Assembly: GCF_004766315.1 (NCBI RefSeq)
Contig: NZ_PVSN01000044.1
Span: forward strand, 1-48,871
DNA: 48,871 nt
Source: Weissella confusa
GTDB lineage: Bacteria > Bacillota > Bacilli > Lactobacillales > Lactobacillaceae
Direction: 5' to 3'
Both the position numbers and the translations under genes were made by a program. Below, in pieces: positions 16,713-26,619 of the stretch (positions are counted from its first letter, which is position 1; each line of letters opens with the position of its first letter). A model generated the notes under the pieces. That model did no database searches. It was not told where the DNA came from and saw only the letters and a list, made by a program, of their open reading frames with translations.

Positions 16713-18197
16713 CTATTTCCTAATTCTTAGCACAATGCGAATAAATTCAATCGTTGATTCAAACATTCTTTTACCAGAGAACAACAAGACTTGGTTGGCC
16801 GCCTTAGCAACTGGCGTATCGAACGAAACGACCACCAACGCATAAACAACCAAACCAACTGCTGCTTCCAGCGCTGAATACTTTGGGTACGCTGGCACAC
16901 CAGCATGCACCATCGCAATCAACACGACCGCCGTGACAACACCAGCCACTATATAGCGCCAAATCACTGCCACCAAATGCCACAAGTGAATAACATGGCG
17001 CAATGAGATTAATTGCAAAACTAACGCCACGATTTCACTAATCAACGCAATCCACGCAGTGGCCATCACACCCAACCACGGAATTAAGACCAAACTCAAT
17101 ACCACATTGATGCCCGTGGCAATTTGAACCGGCATCGACAAATTGCGGAAGCCACGTTCAGCTGCCATTTGTTGCAACGCCAGACTGTATCGCCATGAGG
17201 CCACCACAATCACAAAGGCGAGTACGTGCAAAATCGCTCCGACTTGTTCGTAAGCGATGCCCAAGAACCAATAAACCGTTTGCGATCCAACCACAGCCAC
17301 ACCGACCGCAATAATAATCGCCAAAGCCGCGCTGTTCTCAACCGCATCATAAAATGATTGTTGTACACCAGAGGCATCCCCTTGTTGTCGTTGTTCAGTC
17401 ACTCGGCCCATCATTGCAATCCCGATACCAAGCACCAGTGCAATCCCGACTTTCACCACCAGTTCGGCACTGTAGTACGAAGCAACCTCGTCAACGCCAT
17501 CGTGCCAAAACAGCAACACTTTATTCAAGTACAACGCCAGCTGTGGCAAAATTGCCGCCAAGAAGAACGTGGCCATCAAACGCATATGGCGTCGAATTGG
17601 AATACGAGCCACATCGACACGTACTAGGGTCTGTGGCAATTTAAACCACATCACCACATTTCCGGCAATCGTTGTAATGGCCAATAGCAGGATGAACGCT
17701 GATAAGTCATCTGGACTTTTAACGAAGATGATCAACGGCACAAAACGAGCCATCTGAATAATCGCATCGCGACGCACCACAATGCGCGTTTTATTAATCC
17801 CATTAAATAGCCATGAAATGTCTAACATTGCACCAACGTAGAATAACAACTGCAACCTGATTGCCCCTTCATATGGCAGGGCAAACAGTTGTACAAAACC
17901 ATAGGTCAGTAACGCTAGTATGATGAAGATGACCAACTGAATGGACCAAACGCCCCAAAAGAAATGCGAATTTCCTTTTTTATCAGGTGGCATCTTATTC
18001 AATTCAGTCTGCGCATAAAGACGAATACCGGTTGAAAAGATACCAATCGTCAACATTACCAGCGCATATGTCCAAACCTGAATACCAAAAGCATGTTGCC
18101 TTAAAATATGGGCGATGTAGGTCAAGAAGAAGAGCGGTACCAATTCCGTTGGTAGTCGCATCCCCGTTTCCCGTAAATAAACTTTTAATAATTGCAT
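16713..18197 (-). CDS. Polysaccharide flippase (Wzx/MOP superfamily)
   Basis: 494 residues with about 12-14 hydrophobic segments. The N-terminal pattern (PLFFLTYIAHILRQHAFGIQVWTYALV) and the paired-helix arrangement match the polysaccharide transport (RfbX/Wzx) branch of the MOP exporters. Such proteins move undecaprenyl-linked oligosaccharide across the membrane. Start ATG at 18197 follows GGAAGAG. It is distantly related to the flippase at 33011-34471. It lies downstream of the DPM-like glycosyltransferase, with a terminator between them, so it is probably transcribed separately. Confidence 0.85.
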   Translation of the reverse strand: MQLLKVYLRETGMRLPTELVPLFFLTYIAHILRQHAFGIQVWTYALVMLTIGIFSTGIRLYAQTELNKMPPDKKGNSHFFWGVWSIQLVIFIILALLTYGFVQLFALPYEGAIRLQLLFYVGAMLDISWLFNGINKTRIVVRRDAIIQMARFVPLIIFVKSPDDLSAFILLLAITTIAGNVVMWFKLPQTLVRVDVARIPIRRHMRLMATFFLAAILPQLALYLNKVLLFWHDGVDEVASYYSAELVVKVGIALVLGIGIAMMGRVTEQRQQGDASGVQQSFYDAVENSAALAIIIAVGVAVVGSQTVYWFLGIAYEQVGAILHVLAFVIVVASWRYSLALQQMAAERGFRNLSMPVQIATGINVVLSLVLIPWLGVMATAWIALISEIVALVLQLISLRHVIHLWHLVAVIWRYIVAGVVTAVVLIAMVHAGVPAYPKYSALEAAVGLVVYALVVVSFDTPVAKAANQVLLFSGKRMFESTIEFIRIVLRIRK

Positions 18198-18270
18198 ATG
18201 AAACTCTTCCCTACACTCTAATATCTTTTTCTAATAATAACAAACTTCTATTAACAAATGGCATAAAAAA

Positions 18271-18297
18271 TAGGCATCTCACAAATATGAGATGCCT
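18271..18297 (-). terminator. Terminator of the DPM-like glycosyltransferase gene
   Basis: Perfect arms TAGGCATCTCA/TGAGATGCCTA, followed on the minus strand by six T. Confidence 0.85.
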
Positions 18298-18306
18298 AAA
18301 TTTCAA

Positions 18307-19254
18307 TTATTTAAGATCGTTAAAGCGTTCTTCCGTTCGAATCAATGCTAATTCAAAGTTACGCTTCTCGTTTGCTTGGATTGCGTTCAACAACGTTCCA
18401 GCAAACAAGGCCAAGATGGCAATCAACAAAACAATCATTGAAACAACCAACGTTGGCATGTTCAAAACTAAGCCTGTGGCTGCGAATGGCAACCAAACGC
18501 GACCAACAAAGAAGGCCAAACTAATCACTGCCAAAATACCAGCAATCCAACCAAAGAATGCCATTGGGTGGTAAATGCGGTACAAGTTAGCAACTGCCTT
18601 CAAGACACGAATACCATCACCAACAGTGTCCAACTTAGATTCTGAACCTTCTGGACGGTCACGGTATTCAATAACTTGGTTTTCAACCAACATCTTCTTT
18701 TCTGTTGCGTGAATTGACATTTCTGTCTCAATTTCGAATCCACGTGACAAAACCGGGAACGTCTTCACAAAGCGGAAACTGAAGGCACGGTAACCCGTCA
18801 AAATGTCCTTGATGTCCGTCTTAAACAATGTGTTAATCAACATACGGACAGAACTGTTTCCAACGTTGTGGAATGGACGCTTGTTTTCTTCAAAGTATGT
18901 TGAAGACAAACGATCACCAACCACCATGTCGACCCCGCGCTTCGTTACGCGTTCAAACATTTCTGGCATCGCCTCAACCGGATACGTATCATCGGCGTCA
19001 ATCATAATGTAAGCTTCCGCCTCGATTTCACGGAACATACGACGAATTACTGCACCCTTACCTTGCGCATATTCGCGGCGGACAACAGCCCCGGCTTGTT
19101 CAGCCAACTCGACCGTGTTGTCCTTTGAGTTGTTATCATACACATAGACGACAGTCCCCGGAATATTCGCAGTCGCTGCTTTTACATCTGTGACAACCTT
19201 TGCAATTGTTTGTGATTCATTGTACGCAGGAATCAATACCGCTAACTTATCCAT
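18307..19254 (-). CDS. Family 2 glycosyltransferase, polyprenyl-phosphate type, with C-terminal membrane helices
   Basis: 315 residues. The GT2 domain begins LAVLIPAYNESQTI, has the VYDNNSKDNT nucleotide-sugar block and a metal-binding MIDADDTYP (DxD-type), and ends with conserved GFEIETEM and RPEGSESKL segments of the DPM1/GtrB-like group. Two C-terminal transmembrane helices (about 235-255 and 265-290) anchor it. Likely role: transfer of a hexose to undecaprenyl phosphate for use by membrane transferases. It follows the two polytopic genes 19340-23201, which could use such a lipid-linked donor (inference). Confidence 0.85.
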   Translation of the reverse strand: MDKLAVLIPAYNESQTIAKVVTDVKAATANIPGTVVYVYDNNSKDNTVELAEQAGAVVRREYAQGKGAVIRRMFREIEAEAYIMIDADDTYPVEAMPEMFERVTKRGVDMVVGDRLSSTYFEENKRPFHNVGNSSVRMLINTLFKTDIKDILTGYRAFSFRFVKTFPVLSRGFEIETEMSIHATEKKMLVENQVIEYRDRPEGSESKLDTVGDGIRVLKAVANLYRIYHPMAFFGWIAGILAVISLAFFVGRVWLPFAATGLVLNMPTLVVSMIVLLIAILALFAGTLLNAIQANEKRNFELALIRTEERFNDLK

Positions 19255-19339
19255 ATCTTGTGTCTACCTTTTATTACATTTATCAATAACAATAATCATA
19301 CCTGATTTAGATTTTTTTCACAATAACAGTTAGATTACC

Positions 19340-21289
19340 TCATTTTGCCTTTTTTATGAACACCGGCTTGTAGAAAGCAATCAAAATTGGCAACGCATAC
19401 AACGCTAGGAATGCATAACGATAGTAGCCGTTAACCGGTGATAACGTCGCCGTCCCTAACATCGCCAAGGCAGGCAGAATCAACAACCAGCGACTGCCAC
19501 CACCGCGAACAATGACCAAAGCCAACAAAATCAACAAGGCCCAAAGCGCGAATGCTGTGTGCGTCACCAACTTAACCATTGGGAAGTTAGCATAAATTGT
19601 ATAAGCGCCATAACCAAAATCACGTTGCGCCTTTGTCGTCATAAACGTGTAGTCGTCATACCAATCAGGGTGCAAATAATCAATCGGATCCATGTAACCC
19701 CATCCCAAAATCAAACCATCCCCACCATCTGGGTGGTTTTGGAACAAGTTAAAGTACAAACTATTAGCTTGGATATACATCTCGATGTATTGAATTGGGT
19801 GCTTAAGGAGCATCTTCTTCCAAACTGACATAAAATCACTGATTTCACGCTTCGTCTTAGCTGTATTCTTCATCGACAACTTACCGCTTTGAATTTTCTT
19901 CAAATCATCACGATCACGAATGAACGTATCCACTGGGAAAGTCGTCTTCAAGTTATCGGCTTGTTGCACGTTGTAGTACTTTTCAATCGTTGCCAACGGC
20001 ATAACTTTATTAACCTTAGCCAAGTCCGCCTTGGTAAAGTCCTTCTTGTTCACAATGACTTGTTGCGCCACTTGTCGAAGTGGAATCGTTAAGGCCTCAC
20101 CTGACGAACCAGGAATCACACCCTTCGCAGGCAGATACATATTGTTCCAAGCAAATGTTAAGCCGAAGATAGCAACGAAACTAACCACAACTGGCAACAA
20201 AGCCTTACGATTCTTGATAGCCGCAAACACAATCAACAAGACGCTAGCCAAATCCACTACGTACGCACCATCTTTACGATAGAGCGACATCATCAACCCA
20301 AACACCGCGTACAACACATAATGCCACCAGGCGACCTTAGCAAAGCCATGCTTGAAGACTGTTTCAGCGACCAATGCGTACATCAAGAAGAATCCAAGGC
20401 CGAAGCCGTAGTAAAGCACTGTCTTATCAATCATTACCATTGTCAAACCAACAACTGGTCCGGCAAAGAAACCGTAAACGAGCCAACCAAGCACTTTACC
20501 ACCACGCTTGAATGCGTACGTTGCCACGGCCGCAAAAATTGGCGCATTAATCAAAATTTGAACAACCACCACAAACAAGACAGCATTGTTAACCGATCCA
20601 AACCAACTACGACCCAAGTCAAACAAGAAGCCAACAATTAGCGTGGCTAGCCAAGGGTGGTGATTAGTTGGCACGTACGTCCAGTTATACGCCTTGAGTG
20701 TTTGATGTTGGTATTCCATAAATTGACGGAACCCATCCCAAGTGATGACACCTGGCACGTAGAAATGAACCCAAAACGCCCAAAACACTAGTAACGTCAC
20801 AAGCACCAACCAGTAATTGACGCGGGTCTCGCCTTCTTTAAAGTGCAATACGTAGGCCAAACCTTGAAACGCACGCGCAAACAGCAACGTGTAACCAGCA
20901 ATCGCAATCAGTGTAACTGCGACTTGACCGAACGAACTCGAACCGTCTAGGTACGCCGCGCCGGTCATCTTGGCTTGCGCTTCGTTTGAAACCAACGCCG
21001 CTGGAATGTTCACCAACAAAGACAAGCCAAATGCCAATACCCAAGTTAACCATGGGAAGCGAAGTGTTTGGTGCTTCGCTTTGCGATAAACCACAAATAC
21101 TAACGCAACAATTGCCAAACTGGCCATCATCTTCACGTTATCAACTGCAAATCTCAGGTGCAGTTCCCTATCATTAACCACACTCGGGTAAATAATCTCC
21201 AGTGCAACCAACATCACAAGCCATTGTGCGTAAGCTGCCCCTCTCTTGATGTATGCAATCACAATCTCACTTCTTTCACTTTGCTGCAT
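19340..21289 (-). CDS. Polytopic membrane protein, DUF6020-like (copy 2)
   Basis: 649 residues, about 11-13 membrane helices and one large external domain (about 395-520). Motifs shared with its neighbour at 21276-23201 include VPGVITWDGFRQ, PTNHHPW, LYRKDGAYVV, GSSGEALTIPLRQ and LGWGYMD. The resemblance is to DUF6020 proteins, membrane proteins of Firmicutes often beside glycosyltransferases; GT-C-like activity is possible but unproven. The ATG at 21289 overlaps the upstream stop by 14 bases; a GTG at 21262 with GAAGTGAG upstream is an alternative start. The pair arose by tandem duplication. Confidence 0.75.
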   Translation of the reverse strand: MQQSERSEIVIAYIKRGAAYAQWLVMLVALEIIYPSVVNDRELHLRFAVDNVKMMASLAIVALVFVVYRKAKHQTLRFPWLTWVLAFGLSLLVNIPAALVSNEAQAKMTGAAYLDGSSSFGQVAVTLIAIAGYTLLFARAFQGLAYVLHFKEGETRVNYWLVLVTLLVFWAFWVHFYVPGVITWDGFRQFMEYQHQTLKAYNWTYVPTNHHPWLATLIVGFLFDLGRSWFGSVNNAVLFVVVVQILINAPIFAAVATYAFKRGGKVLGWLVYGFFAGPVVGLTMVMIDKTVLYYGFGLGFFLMYALVAETVFKHGFAKVAWWHYVLYAVFGLMMSLYRKDGAYVVDLASVLLIVFAAIKNRKALLPVVVSFVAIFGLTFAWNNMYLPAKGVIPGSSGEALTIPLRQVAQQVIVNKKDFTKADLAKVNKVMPLATIEKYYNVQQADNLKTTFPVDTFIRDRDDLKKIQSGKLSMKNTAKTKREISDFMSVWKKMLLKHPIQYIEMYIQANSLYFNLFQNHPDGGDGLILGWGYMDPIDYLHPDWYDDYTFMTTKAQRDFGYGAYTIYANFPMVKLVTHTAFALWALLILLALVIVRGGGSRWLLILPALAMLGTATLSPVNGYYRYAFLALYALPILIAFYKPVFIKKAK

Positions 21290-23201
21290 CTCGTTGATGC
21301 TTGTAGTAAATAATAAAACTCATGTACAACGGAATAATCAACAATCCAGGCATTGCATACCGCATATTACCGTTGACCGGCGCCAACTTAGCGGTCATAA
21401 ACAAGGCTAATCCTGGCAACAAAATCAACCAGGTCGTCTTTGACTTGTATAACCGCATGGCCACGACACCAAAAATCAACATCAAGAATGGCATTGCCGT
21501 GTGAATGAACATTTCAACCAATGGGAAACGCATGTAAATCCACATCGCTGCATTGTCGTTTTCACGGTCCTTCTCGGACAAGTACATGTGATAATCTTTG
21601 TACCAATCAGGATGCATCATGTAGGCGTCATCCATGTAGCCCCAACCAAGCATCAAGCCATCTGACTTATCATCCGTTTCTTCAAACGGATTGAGATAGC
21701 GACTACTTGCCTGCAAGTACACTTCCACAAACGTAATCGGGTGTTGCAACAACATCTTGCGCCACACACCCATGAAGTCTGAAATTTCCTTTTCAATCTT
21801 AGGGGTCGGTGCCTTCTTATAAACACCTTCCTTCACGAATTCAATTTCTGCTGATCCGCGTAAGAATGAATTCACTGGGAACGTCGACTTCAAATTATCA
21901 CCTTGATTAATATCATAGCGGTCTTTCAAATGCTTAATTGGCATAATTTTGTCGATTTTCTTCAAATCAGACTTTGAAATTGACGCCTCATCCGTCAACA
22001 CAACGTATGCCATCTGGCGCATCGGAATCGTTAGTGCTTCACCCGCCGAACCCGGTTGAACGTGCATTGCCGGAATCGCGACATTATTCCAAATGGCATT
22101 GCCACCAAGAATAACCACCGTCGCAACCGCCACTGGCACTAACCCTCGACGGAACTTGATAAAGCTCAAAACCAATAAAATCAAACTAGCTAAAATGACG
22201 ACGTAACTACCATCTTTGCGGAACATGCCCAACAAGAAACCAGCAACCGCATACGCCACGAACAACCACCAAGCCGGCATCGTGCGTTGGCCGATTTTCT
22301 CGGTAATCAATAACAACACCAAGAAGAACGCAATCACCCACGTAAAGTAAAAGGTTCCCTTATCAACCACTTGTTGGTTCATCGCAATGATGGGACCCGC
22401 AAAGAACGCAAACGTTGACCAGCCTAAGATACGACCACCACGATCAAAGGCGTACTTTGTCGCTAACGCATAAATTGGTGCTCCGATGATCATTTGTGCA
22501 ATGACAATCATCATGACACCGCCATTTGCATCACCAAACACCGTTCGCCCCAAGCTAAAGAGTCCACCAAAAATCAACGTCGAGAACCAAGGATGATGGT
22601 TCGTTGGGTAATACGTGAAATCCAAAGCCGGAATGCGTTGATGTTGCACTTCAAGCAACTGACGGAAGCCATCCCACGTGACGACACCTGGGAAATACGG
22701 CACCGTCCATAGCAACCAAAATACAACCATCGCAAGCAAGATTGGCCAGTAAGCCACTCGCTTTGCCGGCAAATTGATTTTGGCTAGTAACCCCGCTAAT
22801 CCACGGAAGAAAGCCACAAACAGCAATGTGTATCCAACAATCGCCAATAACGTAATTAGCATGTTGGCCGGTGTACCAATCAGATAACCCGCCCCCATCA
22901 TTTTCACTTGGGTTTCATCGGCCACCAACGCTTTGGTCACCACTACAATCGCAGCAACAAACACACCTGCTAACCAAGTCCCGCCTAATTGCCAACGGTT
23001 CAGGTCGCGTGTTGCAAATTTTTTCTGTAAAACAAACGCGCCAAACACCATTAGGAAATTAAACAGTCCCATGCCGTTTGGCTCATCAAATCGTTGACCA
23101 ATTTGCGTCGTCGCATAACCAGCCGGAAAAACAACCGTTGTTGCCAACAGAGCTAATCCCCCAGCCACGATTGGCCAATACTCTTTTATCTTATTTATCA
23201 T
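21276..23201 (-). CDS. Polytopic membrane protein, DUF6020-like (copy 1)
   Basis: 641 residues with the same organisation as the next gene: hydrophobic N-terminal half, FPGVVTWDGFRQ, PTNHHPWFST, MFRKDGSYVV, GSAGEALTIPMRQ, an external loop with KMLLQHPITF and LMLGWGYMDD, and a hydrophobic C-terminus. The histidine pair in TNHHPW and the Asp in TWDG are conserved in both copies and are candidates for an active or ligand site. Start ATG at 23201. It overlaps the following gene, so the two are co-translated. Specific function unknown. Confidence 0.75.
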   Translation of the reverse strand: MINKIKEYWPIVAGGLALLATTVVFPAGYATTQIGQRFDEPNGMGLFNFLMVFGAFVLQKKFATRDLNRWQLGGTWLAGVFVAAIVVVTKALVADETQVKMMGAGYLIGTPANMLITLLAIVGYTLLFVAFFRGLAGLLAKINLPAKRVAYWPILLAMVVFWLLWTVPYFPGVVTWDGFRQLLEVQHQRIPALDFTYYPTNHHPWFSTLIFGGLFSLGRTVFGDANGGVMMIVIAQMIIGAPIYALATKYAFDRGGRILGWSTFAFFAGPIIAMNQQVVDKGTFYFTWVIAFFLVLLLITEKIGQRTMPAWWLFVAYAVAGFLLGMFRKDGSYVVILASLILLVLSFIKFRRGLVPVAVATVVILGGNAIWNNVAIPAMHVQPGSAGEALTIPMRQMAYVVLTDEASISKSDLKKIDKIMPIKHLKDRYDINQGDNLKSTFPVNSFLRGSAEIEFVKEGVYKKAPTPKIEKEISDFMGVWRKMLLQHPITFVEVYLQASSRYLNPFEETDDKSDGLMLGWGYMDDAYMMHPDWYKDYHMYLSEKDRENDNAAMWIYMRFPLVEMFIHTAMPFLMLIFGVVAMRLYKSKTTWLILLPGLALFMTAKLAPVNGNMRYAMPGLLIIPLYMSFIIYYKHQRDAAK

Positions 23202-23304
23202 CTATATGCCATCCTAAAAGTCCTACCTAAAAGCATACCAGAAATCACCCTAGCTGCCCACCTGACTTTGCCCGTCTGACGGTACAAATCGCGCCAAATA
23301 AAAA

Positions 23305-23331
23305 AGCAATATGCATCAGCTGTACATTGCT
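23305..23331 (-). terminator. Terminator of the LTA-synthase-like gene
   Basis: AGCAAT...ATTGCT with an inner TGCA/TGTA pairing, then six T on the minus strand. Its position after 23347, not after 23680, shows that the original gene ended at 23347. Confidence 0.75.
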
Positions 23332-23346
23332 CATTATCAATTTTGC

Positions 23347-25380
23347 TTACTTGAAAAAGTCGCTTGTCGTGAGGTAACCATCACCTTGTGACAAGTCATA
23401 TTGCACATAGCACAAGTCAGCCAACAAATCGCGTTGCTTCTTGCTCAACTTCGACTCTGAAATTTCTTTACCTTCAGCGTCGGCGAAGGCCAACTTACCA
23501 TCATTCAAACGCTTGAAGTTAGCGACTGCCGGTACCTTGTCAGCAATTTCAGTTTGCAACGCAAAGTATGGTGTCACCTTCATGTTGCTCATTTGTAGCA
23601 TCATGCTTGAAAAATCACTCGGTGATGCATAAGGTCGTGAGACGTCACCCGTCCCATTCTTTTCCTTAGCAGCATCATTTTACCAAATGAAGTACTCAGC
23701 CGTGTGTGACAATACCGGATTCTTTTGTTGGTTCACAAACGTGAAAATACTAGGCCAGTGATCACCATAGAACAACAACGTAATCGGACGAGACGTCTCA
23801 TTCAACTTCTCAAGCAAAAGTGGTAACTGCTTGTCGGTTTGGTGAATGCCTTCCAAATACATTTCGACTTGCCCCTTGGCGTCCTTGTCCGGCACATCCG
23901 CCGTAATCTTATCCTCGTCAGACAATTCCAAAGAATTCTCAGGATATGGCAAGTGATTTTGCATCGTCAATAGTTGGACAAATTGACTGTCCTGATCATC
24001 AGCCTTCTTGATGTAGTATTCCAGATCAAGGAACGCTGCTTCATCACTAATGTAACCGCCACCTGGCAAGTGGTGACCAAATGGCAATCCGCCTGATGAA
24101 TCACTATCCGTGTTGTAGAACGCTTGCATCCCCAACTTCTTGTAGGCTCCCTTACGGTTATAGAATGTACCGTTAAACGGGTGAGTTGAAGCTGTTGAAT
24201 CAAAGTAGCTCAAGATTGATGGCGCTGCCTTAACGTGTGAAATCATCTGCGTGTATGGCGTATCAATCTTCTTGTTGTACCCAGCCACAGGCATACCTGT
24301 CAATGACATGTACTCCATATTGGCCGTACCACCACCAAACCCAGACGAAACCATTAAACCACTGGTTGTTTGTGACATGATTTCCTTCAAGTTTGGCACC
24401 ACCGGTTGGTTCGTTGTAATAGAAGGAATTCGTTCAGGATTCATCAATGATTCACTCAATAGATAAATCACCGTTTGACCCTTGAATGATGAATTTTGAC
24501 GCGTTGCATTGATGTCCTTAGCAACGGTCGTATACTTCTTTTCAATTTCGGCCATCTTGGCTTCCGAATAACCGGCTGGTTCATCCATATGGACCGTATT
24601 CACGTTCGCATTCTTTAAGAACACAAGCATTGGCCCGTTCATCGCTGCGTCAGCTGAACTGGCAAAATCTTGAGGTTGATTATCCAGCGCGCCATAAACA
24701 GTGTCCAGCATCTTCGTTGGCATCACCACTGGTAAGCTCATCAAGATCGCCATTACAACAACCGTTGCCACGCGGGGCCAGCGACGATCATACACCGGTG
24801 CCACAATCACGTTTAACACTGCGCGGAAACGTTTTGCAAACGGCTTATTTGGCTGATTGCGCCAGGCACCACGATGGATAAGCCAATCACTCATAATCAA
24901 CAAAACAAAGACCAAGGCAAAGCCAGCTACTGCGATAATAATCGCATGCAATGTGCCATCATCCAACATCTTCAACAATGAGTGCGCTGAGGCAAGTTCA
25001 GAAACGTCGCTCGGCAAAATCGCCTCATTACGAAGCATCATTTTTTGGTACAACGCTAGTGTCAAACTAACCGACAATCCCACATAAATCAAAATCGCCG
25101 TACACCAACGATTAAACAGCGTCAGTAACACCGCAAAGAAGCCAGCCAACCACAAGGCACTCAAATAAAGAATGCCGCGGTGGCCCAGAATCCACCAAAC
25201 AATGCCACGAGCAGCCTTCGCACCGTCACCTGTTTGGCCGGCCATTCCCCAACCTTGGTTGACGGCCGCCACCTGAAACGCAAAAGTTGTCGCCAACCCA
25301 AGCAATAGGCTGACTGCTGTAATAATAAGTGCCTTCACCACCCCTGGTTTGAGCGCTATTTGATTAATCTTCGTCAACAA
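23347..25380 (-). pseudogene. LTA synthase-like sulfatase-fold protein, interrupted by an in-frame stop
   Basis: The frame is continuous for 678 codons except for TAA at 23680-23682. The first part (566 residues) has about five N-terminal membrane helices and an external LtaS-type catalytic domain: GGGTANMEYMSLTG with the nucleophilic Thr, SDEAAF, and FYGDHWPS with metal-binding Asp/His. The stop follows EYFIW; the same frame then continues NDAAKEKNG and stays open for another 108 residues, including an S-x-FSSMM segment, to a stop before the terminator. A single-base change such as TCA to TAA explains it. The active-site residues precede the stop, so a truncated protein might retain activity. 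No ATG is available in frame; TTG at 25380 or 25377 is the likely start. The role would be glycerophosphate polymer or lipid-headgroup transfer. Confidence 0.85.
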
Positions 25381-25411
25381 ATCTAATCACCATTTTCTCT
25401 ATAAAATAATA

Positions 25412-25437
25412 GCGGGAATTCCTGCAAAAATCCCCGC
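25412..25437 (-). terminator. Terminator of the lysozyme-like surface gene
   Basis: GCGGGGATTTTTGCAGGAATTCCCGC on the minus strand forms a stem with one bulge and is followed by TATTATTTT. Confidence 0.65.
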
Positions 25438-25455
25438 CAGTGTTGTTTTTAAAAA

Positions 25456-26433
25456 TTAGTACCAACCATATGAGCGGATATGTCCCCACGCATTTTGTGG
25501 GTTACCGTAGCGGTTAGCAATGTAAGCCAATCCAACACGTGCTTGTCCTTCAACAGACGTATCAGTGATACCTGTCGTTTGGAAGAAGCCGAAGTATTGA
25601 CCGTTTTGCGCGTATTGATTCCAACCTGATTCGTAACTAATCAACAAGTTCAAGTAGTATTGTTGGTTGTGATCCCAACAATACCATGATTGGGCGAAGT
25701 TATTCATTTGGTCTTGCACTGAAGCAGAACCCGTACGCGTTACAACACCATTGCCATCAGCTGAGTACGTTGAACCGTTCAAAGAGAATTGCGTGTTCTT
25801 ACGCATGTTGAACGTACCATCGTTACCGAAGTAGTATTGCTTACCACCGATGTTCACCAAACCTTGGGCAGCACGACCGTCGCCACCAACCCAGTATGTG
25901 TTACCCCAAGCATATTCCCATTGGTTATCTTGACGCACACCGTTTTGGAACCAGTAGTAGGCACCCATGTAGAAGCGGAACCCTGTGAAACGTGAACCGT
26001 TTTCCATCCACAACCATTGGCCAGCAGTTTGATCAAACACATAACCATTTGAGCGACCACGCATGTAGAATGTGCCGTTATCACCGAAGTTGTAGGCAAC
26101 ACCGCCGATTGAGTAGTGTCCTTGCACTGAACGGCCGTCGTTACCAACGTAATACGTTAGACCCCATTCAGTTTCCCAGCTGTTTTCTTGACGCACACCA
26201 TTTACAAAGTAGTAGTACGCACCCATGTAGTTACGGAATCCCGTGTACTTTTGACCACCCTCGAACCAGTACCAACCTGTACCATCGTTCAAGTAACCCG
26301 TCTTTTGTTGTGATTGAATTGACTCAAGTGTATCAGCTGAAGCTGTCGTTTCAAACATATTACTGTTCAAAGCAACCAACCCCGCTGTCGCTGCCATCGC
26401 TGTTAATGATAACTTTACTCGTTTACTAACCAC
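25456..26433 (-). CDS. Secreted lysozyme/transglycosylase-like (Apf-type) protein with two YG-rich modules
   Basis: 325 residues. Signal peptide (about 1-33, ending near TTASAD), then two ~80-residue modules (about 44-210) with TGFR-x-YMGAYY, GVRQ and FG-x-NGTF blocks, a short linker, and a C-terminal domain (about 240-325) with ISYESGW, YFGFFQTTGI, RVGLAYIANRYGNPQNAW and a terminal SYGWY. This tail matches aggregation-promoting-factor and SLT-like lysozyme folds, in which the Glu of YESGW would be catalytic. It would act on peptidoglycan outside the cell. The start is GTG at 26433 with GGGAG upstream; no nearby in-frame ATG was found. Confidence 0.85.
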   Translation of the reverse strand: MVSKRVKLSLTAMAATAGLVALNSNMFETTASADTLESIQSQQKTGYLNDGTGWYWFEGGQKYTGFRNYMGAYYYFVNGVRQENSWETEWGLTYYVGNDGRSVQGHYSIGGVAYNFGDNGTFYMRGRSNGYVFDQTAGQWLWMENGSRFTGFRFYMGAYYWFQNGVRQDNQWEYAWGNTYWVGGDGRAAQGLVNIGGKQYYFGNDGTFNMRKNTQFSLNGSTYSADGNGVVTRTGSASVQDQMNNFAQSWYCWDHNQQYYLNLLISYESGWNQYAQNGQYFGFFQTTGITDTSVEGQARVGLAYIANRYGNPQNAWGHIRSYGWY

Positions 26434-26574
26434 TTTTCATTTCTCCCGTTTTTCGGTCTCTATTTTTAAACACAAATTTAAATCTTTAGTCTTTAAAAAT
26501 TTTACCTATCGAAAATAACAGTCCGTTAGTGATTATGTCGCAATTTGTTATCATTCATTTCTTTTTTGTAACAA

Positions 26575-26606
26575 AAAAGCAGTAACTCCGCAAAAGTTAC
26601 TGCTTT
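26575..26606 (-). terminator. Terminator of the first SGNH surface hydrolase
   Basis: AAAGCAGTAACT/AGTTACTGCTTT with an 7-base loop, then six T on the minus strand. Confidence 0.85.
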
Positions 26607-26619
26607 ATCAATATATTTA

